Below are positions 1-6,325 of a stretch of 15,152 nt of DNA, piece after piece. The DNA lies in contig DOVB01000260.1 of NCBI GenBank assembly GCA_003520285.1, positions 2,513 to 17,664 on the forward strand. The letters are read 5' to 3'. The position numbers and the translations under genes were made by a program. Origin of the DNA: Halieaceae bacterium (GTDB taxonomy: Bacteria; Pseudomonadota; Gammaproteobacteria; Pseudomonadales; Halieaceae). The notes under the pieces are model-generated. The model made no database searches, was not told the origin of the DNA, and saw only the letters and a program-made list of their open reading frames with translations. How positions within the stretch are numbered: position 1 is the stretch's first letter; each line of letters begins with the position of its first letter.

Positions 1-105
1 CTCGTCGCTACTATTACCGCTTCTCTCGTCGCAAACCTGAGACACTCGTCGCTACTGTTGCCGCCTCTCTAGTCGTGAACCTGAGACACTCGTCGCAGTT
101 GCCGC
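1..105. repeat. 44-bp composite tandem repeat overlapping the 3' end of trhO
   Basis: Two full 44-bp units (1-44 and 45-88) and a degenerate start of a third (from 89) lie head to tail. Each unit has two halves that both begin with the octamer CTCGTCGC or a close variant. The octamer starts at 1, 25, 45, 69 (as CTAGTCGT) and 89, giving alternating steps of 24 and 20 bp. The array runs off the left edge, so its copy number is unknown. The trhO stop codon (69-71, minus strand) lies inside the second unit, at a base that differs from the first unit. Because 44 is not a multiple of 3, each copy shifts the reading frame. There are no unique spacers, so this is not CRISPR. Confidence 0.8.
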
Positions 106-1043
106 TCGGGCGGTGCCGCACCAATGTGTGGCTCTTGCCGACGCTTTGCCAACTCAACTTGCTTCTGACGCTCAGCAAAACGTTCTTTTTGATCGGGGCT
201 TAATTGATCGAAGCACTTATGACAGCAGACCCCTTTCTGGTATTGGGCGCGCAGCTTGTCTTGCTCGGTAATAGGGTGCCGACAACCATGACACTGATCA
301 TAGCGTCCCTTTTCGAGCCGATGATTCACAGCCACTCGGTTGTCGAAGACGAAACACTCACCACGCCAGAGCGAGTCTTCTTCCGGCACCTGTTCTAAAT
401 AATTAAGAATCCCGCCTTTCAGGTGATAAACCTCTGCGAACCCCTGCTCTAACATATAGGCACTCGCCTTTTCACAGCGGATACCACCGGTGCAAAACAT
501 CGCGATTTTTTTATTCTTGTGCTCCGCGAGTTGTGTTTCAACGTATGCGGGAAATTCTCGGAATGTGGTTGTCTTTGGGTCTATTGCACCTTCGAAAGTG
601 CCTATCTCGTACTCGTAATCGTTGCGCGTATCCACCAACAGCACATCGGGATCCGCGATCAGATTATTCCAGTCTGAGGGCTCTACGTATCGACCCACCA
701 AACGATTTGGGTCGATCCCAGATACACCCATTGTCACAATTTCTTTTTTCAGTTTGACCTTCATTCGATAAAAAGGCTTATCCTGATGTGCCGACTCTTT
801 CCATTCGATCGCCGCAAGACCCGGCTGCGACCGCAAGAACGCCAACAGCGCGTCGATCCCCGAACGTGTCCCTGAAACAGTGCCATTGATACCCTCTTCA
901 GCGAGCAGCAAAGTCCCCTTCAGACCCAGGTCAAGACAAGTCGAAAGCAGTGGCTCTCGGAACTCTCGGAAACCGGGCAAATCGACGAAGTGATAAAGTG
1001 CCGCAACCACAATCGGCTCGGCGGGCTGATGTGTGTTAACCAC
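69..1043 (-). CDS. trhO: tRNA uridine(34) hydroxylase TrhO (rhodanese-like, YceA family)
   Basis: The 324-aa product matches TrhO/YceA. This family hydroxylates U34 of certain tRNAs to 5-hydroxyuridine in an oxygen-dependent way, the first step towards cmo5U/mcmo5U at the wobble position. An N-terminal acylphosphatase-like domain (about residues 10-105, with GINGTVSG) precedes a rhodanese domain containing [16 protein letters not shown] and the active-site loop [11 protein letters not shown], with the presumed catalytic Cys184. The C-terminal part carries paired cysteines, CHGC and CCHKC, typical of the family and probably a metal-binding knuckle. The length is slightly below the E. coli protein (about 350 aa). 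The start is GTG, chosen for the excellent AGGAGG at 5-nt spacing. The gene overlaps bolA by 8 nt and is probably co-transcribed with it. The last residues (RRVSQVHD) are encoded by the edge of the tandem repeat, so the tail may vary between strains. Confidence 0.93.
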   Translation of the reverse strand: MVNTHQPAEPIVVAALYHFVDLPGFREFREPLLSTCLDLGLKGTLLLAEEGINGTVSGTRSGIDALLAFLRSQPGLAAIEWKESAHQDKPFYRMKVKLKKEIVTMGVSGIDPNRLVGRYVEPSDWNNLIADPDVLLVDTRNDYEYEIGTFEGAIDPKTTTFREFPAYVETQLAEHKNKKIAMFCTGGIRCEKASAYMLEQGFAEVYHLKGGILNYLEQVPEEDSLWRGECFVFDNRVAVNHRLEKGRYDQCHGCRHPITEQDKLRAQYQKGVCCHKCFDQLSPDQKERFAERQKQVELAKRRQEPHIGAAPPERQLRRVSQVHD

Positions 1044-1350
1044 GACCTCCTCCTAGACAGTCAGGTGAGTCAGGTGTCGACTCGTGCATAGCCTGCCATT
1101 CATCAGGTGTATGCAGATGGAGTGCGAGAGCATGTATCGGACCTGCCACTAGATCGTCTAACAATTGATACAAGGCCTGATGTCGTTTGACTCTGGATAC
1201 GCCTTCAAACTGCGCGCTCACAAGCGTCACCTTAAAATGGGTTTGCGAATCGATCGGCACATTGTGACGATGGCTCTCGTTCTCGATAACGAGCCAATCG
1301 CCGGGATAGCGCGCCGCAATTCTGTCATGCAATTCGTGGGTTACAGGCAT
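1036..1350 (-). CDS. bolA: BolA family transcriptional regulator / Fe-S partner protein
   Basis: The 104-aa product is a complete BolA-family protein. It carries the signature [16 protein letters not shown], then [18 protein letters not shown] and [14 protein letters not shown], which cover the class II KH-like fold. His57 in the VKRH motif corresponds to the invariant family histidine used in [2Fe-2S] complexes with monothiol glutaredoxins. BolA proteins act in stress and stationary-phase morphology and in iron-sulfur trafficking; the role here is inferred from the family. The ATG at 1348-1350 is preferred over an upstream in-frame TTG (1360-1362), because a good -10 hexamer at 1371-1376 puts the transcript start near 1364 and leaves no room for a ribosome site before that TTG. 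The Shine-Dalgarno sequence is weak. The extreme C-terminus (GGGRG) is dictated by the overlapping trhO ribosome site and start codon. Confidence 0.92.
   Translation of the reverse strand: MPVTHELHDRIAARYPGDWLVIENESHRHNVPIDSQTHFKVTLVSAQFEGVSRVKRHQALYQLLDDLVAGPIHALALHLHTPDEWQAMHESTPDSPDCLGGGRG
1046..1054 (-). promoter_or_regulatory. Strong ribosome binding site of trhO inside bolA
   Basis: On the minus strand AGGAGGAGG stands just before the GTG at 1041-1043, with AGGAGG at a 5-nt spacing. It lies within the last codons of bolA, where it encodes the Gly-rich tail GGGRG. It decides the GTG start of trhO and suggests efficient translation coupled to the end of bolA. Confidence 0.75.
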
Positions 1351-1370
1351 ACTTCGCACCAAAAAAACGC

Positions 1371-1376
1371 AGTATA
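1371..1376 (-). promoter_or_regulatory. Candidate -10 element for bolA-trhO
   Basis: The minus strand reads TATACT, one mismatch from TATAAT, about 20 nt upstream of the bolA ATG. At 17-bp spacing the would-be -35 is GAGAAA, a poor match to TTGACA. A good -10 with a poor -35 would fit sigma-S use, as known for E. coli bolA, but this is inference. The rest of the gap to the histidine kinase end (1377-1492) holds no gene and no convincing terminator that I can see. Confidence 0.4.
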
Positions 1377-1492
1377 CCGCATCTATTTCAGAGTTTCTCG
1401 CTGCCGTGAGGCAAGGCCGAGTTGAGTCACCCGACCCGTGCCGCAGAGTGAACAGTCTATGGTTTGATAAATAGCACCGAGCGATAGATCGG

Positions 1493-2833
1493 TTAAGCCG
1501 AAGTTTGTAAGGGGAGCTTAATTTCTACTCGAAGCCCCGGGTGATTATCATGCAGCGTAACAACACCGCGGTGATAATGAACGATGGCTCTGACTAAAGA
1601 CAATCCCAATCCATGTCCAACCGCGCGATCATCGGGTGCCTGGCAGCGGTAAAAGGGTTCAAAAACTGCCCTTTTCTCGTCGTCGGGGATACCTCTACCG
1701 GTATCACTGATTGATACGCACACATGCCTTGGATCGACGAGGTATGACGCAACCGTCACACAACCCTGTGCAGGCGTATACTTGATGGCATTGTCTAATA
1801 AATTAGCAAACAACTGCGCCAACAACTGTGCCTCGCCTGTCAATGGTGGGACTCTTGCTAGTCTGCAAACACAGGTAATTTGCTTGGTCTGCGCTACCGG
1901 CTCGTAAAGCTCGATAACATCTTGCAAAACAGTGGTGAGTGACACGGAAGCACCATGCAGTCTGATCGGGGTGCCAGCTTCAAGGACAGAGATTCTGAGT
2001 AAGGCATTGAACGAGCCTAACAAGTGATCGCAGTCACCCAGTAACTGGTCAGCTTCTCCTGCTAACTCGCGCGGCACCTTTAATCGCAATCGGCTGATTC
2101 TGCTGCGCATGCGGGTCAGAGGCGTCCGGAGATCATGGGCGATATTGTCTGCGACTCGTCGCATGGCGACCCGCCGAGTCGACACATTGCGCAGCAGTGC
2201 GTTCCCAATCGTGGCAACCTCTGTCAGAAAAGGCATGGTCGAACGAGTTGACAGCATTTCAGACGTGTCAGTCTTCATTATTCGCTCAAGGTCTACACTG
2301 AGAGCGTACATCCCTGCTAAAGCGCGATGAGTCGCGATCGCGGTCGTGATAAGTGCACCGATCCAGAAACAGAGAATCATCAAAGCAACATTGACTACCA
2401 AACGAACCAATTGCTGAAACTCGGTCGTGTAGGGTCGGCCTATGGTGAGCGACAGTGAGGGAGAAATCTCGCGAGCGCTTAGGAATAGACGTGTCTGTTG
2501 AAGATCGGTGGGGTGATCAAATAGTGCCCCCAGAAAGTTCAGAAATCCACCCATCGAATCTTCACTTGCGTAGTATTTACCTCTAAAGATGGGGCTAGAA
2601 ACTTGCGATTCTAGATAATATAAATGGCTCGCCGAGTGGTTATTGTAACTTTGATGTCGGATCACCTCAGTCAGGGCGTCAATCCCCTCAGATTGGCAGA
2701 GTGTTGTCAGGAAATCGAGTCGCCCCGAGACATCGCGATTGAGCTGATCAAACAGCTTAAAACTCGTATGTAGCGTGAAAATTATCAACAGCGCCAAGGC
2801 CAGCAGCATGAGCCACAGGTTGAATCGAGACAT
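1493..2833 (-). CDS. Membrane sensor histidine kinase of a two-component system
   Basis: The 446-aa protein has TM1 at about residues 6-25, a periplasmic sensor region of about 120 residues, TM2 around 149-172 (VVNVALMILCFWIGALI), a HAMP-like linker, and a full kinase core. The H-box is DNIAHDLRTPLTRMR with the presumed phospho-acceptor His233. The N-box is NLLDNAIKY with Asn348, and the G1, F and G2 boxes are SDTGRGIPDDE, FEPFYR and GHGLGLSLV. It should autophosphorylate and pass phosphate to the regulator encoded just upstream. An in-frame TTG at 2900-2902 would add 23 residues and overlap the regulator. I prefer the ATG at 2831-2833 because it puts a short basic stretch directly before TM1, as is usual. 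The sensed signal is unknown; the periplasmic part is not one I can assign to a ligand class, and no obvious target operon is adjacent. Confidence 0.9.
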   Translation of the reverse strand: MSRFNLWLMLLALALLIIFTLHTSFKLFDQLNRDVSGRLDFLTTLCQSEGIDALTEVIRHQSYNNHSASHLYYLESQVSSPIFRGKYYASEDSMGGFLNFLGALFDHPTDLQQTRLFLSAREISPSLSLTIGRPYTTEFQQLVRLVVNVALMILCFWIGALITTAIATHRALAGMYALSVDLERIMKTDTSEMLSTRSTMPFLTEVATIGNALLRNVSTRRVAMRRVADNIAHDLRTPLTRMRSRISRLRLKVPRELAGEADQLLGDCDHLLGSFNALLRISVLEAGTPIRLHGASVSLTTVLQDVIELYEPVAQTKQITCVCRLARVPPLTGEAQLLAQLFANLLDNAIKYTPAQGCVTVASYLVDPRHVCVSISDTGRGIPDDEKRAVFEPFYRCQAPDDRAVGHGLGLSLVRAIVHYHRGVVTLHDNHPGLRVEIKLPLQTSA

Positions 2834-2879
2834 CACATGAAATCCGATACTGCGGATCAGTGGTTGCACAGAACTGAGT

Positions 2880-3557
2880 TTAGAAACCAAATCGATACCC
2901 AACCCCTCGCACGGTATGAACTAAGGGTATATCAAAATCTTTATCTATTTTCTGCCGCAGGCGAGAAATATGCACATCGATGACATTCGTTTGGGGATCA
3001 AAATGATAGCCCCAGACGGATTCCAAGAGCATAGACCGAGTCACTATCTGCTCTGAATTCGACATCAAGTATTCGAGTAGGCGATACTCCCTTGGCTGAA
3101 GCGATACGTCACGATTCCCGCGAGTCACTTTGTGAGACATCAGATCAATCACAACATCTGCAAATTCGAGTGTCGTTTTATACTCCGACCGATTCACGCC
3201 TGCCCGTCGGAAAATTGCCTCAAGTCGCGCAGTAAGCTCATCAGAGGCGAAGGGTTTTACCAGGTAATCATCAGCGCCAATCTGAAGTCCCTTCACTCGG
3301 TCATCGACCTCACTAAGCGCGCTTAGTATCAGCACTGGCGTAGAGTCGCCACGCGCTCTGAGTGCCTCGATGACGCTGAGTCCATCAATCTTGGGTAACA
3401 TTCGATCGACAATTAGAACATCCCAGCACTGAGTTGCGGCTGCTACTAACCCCTCTGAACCGTCGCTTGAAATATCACACTCGTGCCCTGCTCGGATGAG
3501 CTCTTCGGCAACGAACTGAGCTACCGCTACATCGTCTTCAATCAACAAAACTTTCAC
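2880..3557 (-). CDS. OmpR/PhoB-family response regulator
   Basis: This 225-aa protein is a complete two-domain regulator. The receiver domain (about 1-118) has the acidic pocket Asp8/Asp9, phospho-acceptor Asp51 in VLIVDRMLP, Ser79 and Lys101 in YLVKPF. The C-terminal winged-helix DNA-binding domain (about 128-225) has REYRLLEYLM, the recognition-helix region TNVIDVHISRLRQKI and the wing VRGVGYRF. The start is GTG, with TAGGAG about 10 nt upstream. It is transcribed ahead of the kinase and is probably cotranscribed with it. It is divergent from the RDD gene across 76 bp, so autoregulation and control of that gene are plausible but not shown. Confidence 0.94.
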   Translation of the reverse strand: MKVLLIEDDVAVAQFVAEELIRAGHECDISSDGSEGLVAAATQCWDVLIVDRMLPKIDGLSVIEALRARGDSTPVLILSALSEVDDRVKGLQIGADDYLVKPFASDELTARLEAIFRRAGVNRSEYKTTLEFADVVIDLMSHKVTRGNRDVSLQPREYRLLEYLMSNSEQIVTRSMLLESVWGYHFDPQTNVIDVHISRLRQKIDKDFDIPLVHTVRGVGYRFGF

Positions 3558-3558
3558 T

Positions 3559-3584
3559 AGTCGACGACTCCTAACTGTTATAAT
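3559..3584. promoter_or_regulatory. Divergent promoter region between the response regulator and RDD genes
   Basis: On the plus strand TGTTATAAT at 3576-3584 is a perfect extended -10 element and could serve the RDD gene, with a start near 3591. The same AT core read on the minus strand offers TATTAT or TATAAC as a -10 for the regulator operon. An 11-bp inverted repeat, AGTCG-A-CGACT (3559-3569), sits between this core and the regulator start codon and could be an operator. No good -35 is visible on the plus strand, which is usual for extended -10 promoters. Confidence 0.5.
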
Positions 3585-3633
3585 ACGGCTGCGCTGCGCT
3601 AACCCGCTCTAGCATACAAGGAAACTTATATTC

Positions 3634-4077
3634 ATGTCTGCTCAAAATTCACCGCCCGTATGGCGTCATATGCTGGCCCTGCTTTACGATACTTTTTTAA
3701 TCATTCCGCTGATCATGGCCGCCAACGCCCTATTGATGGCAATCTACGTTAATCTGTTTATGAATTTTGACACTACCCACGAGATCCTTCTGCCCGCAGG
3801 CGCCGTTCAGGTTGTGGTCATCCTATGTATCGCGCTGTTTTACTGGATTTTCTGGAGACGTGGTGGACAAACGCTGGGAATGCAGGCATGGCGAATCAAA
3901 CTCGTCAACAATGAGGGAGGTCAACTTACGACGCCGCAGATCGCACTGCGACTGGTGGGGGCTTTACTGTCTGGCTTAATCTTGGGAATTCTTTGGAAGT
4001 ATCTAGATCGCGATGGCTACTATTGGCATGATCGCTTGTCTAAAACTCATCTGATACTGCTACCTGCGAAAGCGTAA
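3634..4077 (+). CDS. RDD family membrane protein
   Basis: The 147-aa protein has the RDD-family pattern. An Arg (Arg11) precedes TM1 with an Asp inside it (Asp19, in LLYDTFLI). A GGQTLGMQAWRIKLV motif follows the second membrane segment, and a C-terminal RDGYYWHDRLSKTHLILLP supplies the late conserved Asp. Three membrane segments lie at about 14-38, 56-73 and 104-122. RDD proteins are inner-membrane proteins of generally unknown function; a transport role has been proposed for some, so no substrate is given here. The ATG is supported by AAGGAAA at 3618-3624. The stop is one base from the stop of the convergent lptG, and no terminator lies between, so the two transcripts must overlap at their 3' ends. 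Confidence 0.88.
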   Translation: MSAQNSPPVWRHMLALLYDTFLIIPLIMAANALLMAIYVNLFMNFDTTHEILLPAGAVQVVVILCIALFYWIFWRRGGQTLGMQAWRIKLVNNEGGQLTTPQIALRLVGALLSGLILGILWKYLDRDGYYWHDRLSKTHLILLPAKA

Positions 4078-4078
4078 G

Positions 4079-5140
4079 TTAGCGAGACCGCCCCAGTAGT
4101 ACCAGCCCCGCAAGCAGGCCGACTAGTAGTGGCATCGCGACTGCCGCCCACGGTTCAAAGCCATAGACCAGTGTAATCGAAGCCACCATATCTTGGCTGA
4201 TTTTAAAGACCAAACCCACCAGTGTCCCAATAAACACCCTAAGCCCCAGAGTGCCATCGCGAAGCGGGCCAAAGATAAAACCCATCGCTAGTAGTACCAG
4301 CACAATCATAGCCACAGGCTGGGTCAGCTTCCGCCAAGCGGCCACCTCGAAGTCAGCATACTCGAGACCCTGCTGACGCAGGTGCTGGCTATAGGTCAAC
4401 AGGCTGTTAATGCTCAAGCGGTCAGGGGGAATCGCTTCCATTGCCAGAAGGTCGGGCGTCAGATCAGTTTCCCACAGCAGGGTCGTATGCTCACTAGCAG
4501 CTGTGCCCCAGGAATTGACTTGCGTGCGCTTCACCTGCTCTAAGAGCCAACCGCTACCCGTATACGATGCTCGACGAGCAACCATTGATTCTTGCAGTCG
4601 CCAAGTGGCGTCGAAGGTGAATAAGGTCACACCATAAATCACACCACCGGCTTGCACCGCATTAAAGTGAATAAAATGCTGTCCCTCTCGATTCCAAACG
4701 CCGGAACGCCCAATCGATGCACCATTCTCGCTCGAGGCAAGTGCGCGTTCCGTCTCTGCGAAAAGCTCAGTTTTCGGGACCACCAGTTCGCCGACAATCA
4801 ACATCACGCCAGCGAAGACTAAAACCGGTTTGATGACGCACACAAAAATATGTCGCTGAGATAATCCTGCGCCTCTGATCACGATTAATTCACTGCTAGA
4901 CGCCAGTTGCCCAAGCGCCACCAGAACCCCAATTAGAACAGCTACTGGAGAGAGTTCGACCACTCTGCCTGGCAGCGATGCGGCGACATACAAGAGTGCT
5001 TTGCTTGCTGTGTAATTGGCCTTAAGACTCTGAAATTCGTCGATCACTGCAGATAACGCATCGAGACCAACGAGTATCGACAAGACCACTAAGGTGGAAC
5101 CTGCCACTTGCATCGCTACGTAACGATTTAATAGCCTCAT
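4079..5140 (-). CDS. lptG: LPS export ABC transporter permease LptG
   Basis: This 353-aa protein starts MRLLNRYVAMQVAGST and fits LptG (E. coli 360 aa). With LptF it forms the transmembrane part of the LptB2FG extractor, which takes lipopolysaccharide from the outer leaflet of the inner membrane and passes it to LptC/LptA. N-terminal membrane segments include VAGSTLVVLSILVGL and LSPVAVLIGVLVALGQLAS. A periplasmic beta-jellyroll domain spans roughly residues 130-260 (for example GVWNREGQHFIHFN). The C-terminal segments include KLTQPVAMIVLVLLAMGFIF. The start at 5138-5140 overlaps the lptF stop as ATGA, implying translational coupling. The reading frame is open much further upstream, but that part lies over lptF in another frame and is not LptG-like. 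Confidence 0.94.
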   Translation of the reverse strand: MRLLNRYVAMQVAGSTLVVLSILVGLDALSAVIDEFQSLKANYTASKALLYVAASLPGRVVELSPVAVLIGVLVALGQLASSSELIVIRGAGLSQRHIFVCVIKPVLVFAGVMLIVGELVVPKTELFAETERALASSENGASIGRSGVWNREGQHFIHFNAVQAGGVIYGVTLFTFDATWRLQESMVARRASYTGSGWLLEQVKRTQVNSWGTAASEHTTLLWETDLTPDLLAMEAIPPDRLSINSLLTYSQHLRQQGLEYADFEVAAWRKLTQPVAMIVLVLLAMGFIFGPLRDGTLGLRVFIGTLVGLVFKISQDMVASITLVYGFEPWAAVAMPLLVGLLAGLVLLGRSR

Positions 5141-6240
5141 TGCTGCGCTGGTCTTATTCGTTGGATCGACCAAAGCGGCCAATAAATCAAGCCGACACTG
5201 ACCAGCAGAACGCCGAGATGTAATGACCACAGGGCTAATGCAGACAAGTCTCCCGCTGCGACTTGCGTGCGCAAACTCGAGACACCCACCAAATAAACCA
5301 AATAAAAGATGACTGCCGGCAGCATCATGATGTAGCGACCACGGCGTTTGTCTGTGCGGGCCAGACCGAGTGCGAGTAAGGCTAAACTGATGGGCATCCA
5401 GACCAGGGAAAAACGCCAATGCAGAGTGGCTCTGGTCGCTGGGGTATGCGCTTGGAATAGCTCTGATGATGGCATTGCATCCAGCAGCTTGTCTCCAAAC
5501 TGCTGTTCTGAGAGTTCAGCGTCGGGAAGACGCTCGCCGAGAACGTCAAACTCAGTGACCCGATAATCGAGGTCGCCTGGCACACCGTGATAACGGCGGC
5601 CCATAGTGAGCTCTAGATAGCGAGCCCCTGTACTTGCATCTCGAACAATCTGACCGCTCTCGGCATAGGTGATAGTAATACCTTCGTTTTCAAAATCAGA
5701 CGATCTTTGGGCCAAAAACAGACCCAGCAAGGTGCCCTGATCGTTATCGATGCTATTCGCGTACACCGTATCAAAACCACCGGCGCGGCGCTGAAAGCGG
5801 CCTGCGACGAATGCTGCCAACCCCTGTTCGTCGGTCGCATCCGCCATCAGTTGCAAAGCCTGATCACGCGACCACGGGGTAATTCCGAAGGCCAGTACAG
5901 CACTACACGCCGCAATGACAAGGCCGCTCACGGAAACTGCCCTGGCAAGTTCGAGTGGCCCGAGTCCACTGCCACTCAGAATCACCATCTCGCTATCCAT
6001 GTAGAGTCTGCCTAGGGCAAGCATCGCACCTATGAGAAACGCCATCGGTAATATCAGCTCTAGATAATTGGGTATCGACAATGTCAGAATAGACAACAGG
6101 AACCCGACCGCAAGATCACCCTGGGCAACATCGCCGAGTAAACGCACAAACTGCCCGCTCACGACTATGAGTAAAATGACCACTGACACAGCGGCTGTGT
6201 GTTGCAGAATATCGCGGGTAAGGTACCGAAGTATTAGCAC
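5137..6240 (-). CDS. lptF: LPS export ABC transporter permease LptF
   Basis: The 367-aa protein starts MLILRYLTRDILQHT, the typical LptF opening, and matches the family length (E. coli 366 aa). It is the partner of LptG in the LptB2FG complex; its periplasmic jellyroll docks LptC. N-terminal membrane helices cover roughly residues 12-34, 45-70 and 97-120. The periplasmic domain follows to about residue 270 (for example ARYLELTMGRRYHG). The C-terminal helices include WMPISLALLALGLAR and LHLGVLLVSVGLIYW. The start is GTG without a strong Shine-Dalgarno sequence. It leads the lptF-lptG operon and is divergent from pepA across 85 bp, the standard gammaproteobacterial arrangement. The ATPase lptB is not in the window, as expected. 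Confidence 0.95.
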   Translation of the reverse strand: MLILRYLTRDILQHTAAVSVVILLIVVSGQFVRLLGDVAQGDLAVGFLLSILTLSIPNYLELILPMAFLIGAMLALGRLYMDSEMVILSGSGLGPLELARAVSVSGLVIAACSAVLAFGITPWSRDQALQLMADATDEQGLAAFVAGRFQRRAGGFDTVYANSIDNDQGTLLGLFLAQRSSDFENEGITITYAESGQIVRDASTGARYLELTMGRRYHGVPGDLDYRVTEFDVLGERLPDAELSEQQFGDKLLDAMPSSELFQAHTPATRATLHWRFSLVWMPISLALLALGLARTDKRRGRYIMMLPAVIFYLVYLVGVSSLRTQVAAGDLSALALWSLHLGVLLVSVGLIYWPLWSIQRIRPAQQ

Positions 6241-6263
6241 GATCTTACAATGGCCCCTATACT
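6234..6263 (+). promoter_or_regulatory. Candidate sigma-70 promoter for pepA-holC-valS
   Basis: TTAGCA (6234-6239), an 18-bp spacer and TATACT (6258-6263) resemble a sigma-70 promoter with 4/6 and 5/6 matches. It predicts a start near 6270 and a leader of about 56 nt. The -35 lies over the lptF start codon, so the two divergent operons would compete for this region. I found no equally good minus-strand promoter for lptF. Confidence 0.4.
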
Positions 6264-6325
6264 GATGGCGGATTCAATACACCGTCATCTTACACTACGA
6301 CGAAACGACTTAAGAGGAAATTTTC

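Noticed and set aside
1..105. Possible CRISPR array or coding repeat
   Set aside because: The copies abut with no unique spacers, and 44 bp is not divisible by three, so neither a CRISPR array nor an in-frame peptide repeat fits.
1480..1492. CGAT-AG-ATCG near the end of the histidine kinase gene as a terminator
   Set aside because: A 4-bp stem with a 2-nt loop and no U-run cannot act as an intrinsic terminator.
4079..5419. Long 446-aa reading frame extending lptG upstream over lptF
   Set aside because: The extra 93 residues are a frame shadow of lptF. The family-typical start MRLLNRYV at 5140, overlapping the lptF stop as ATGA, is clearly the real one.
6241..6325. Direct repeat ATCTTACA at 6242-6249 and 6287-6294 between lptF and pepA
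   Set aside because: An 8-bp repeat 45 bp apart is weak evidence for an operator, and no known regulator site matches it.
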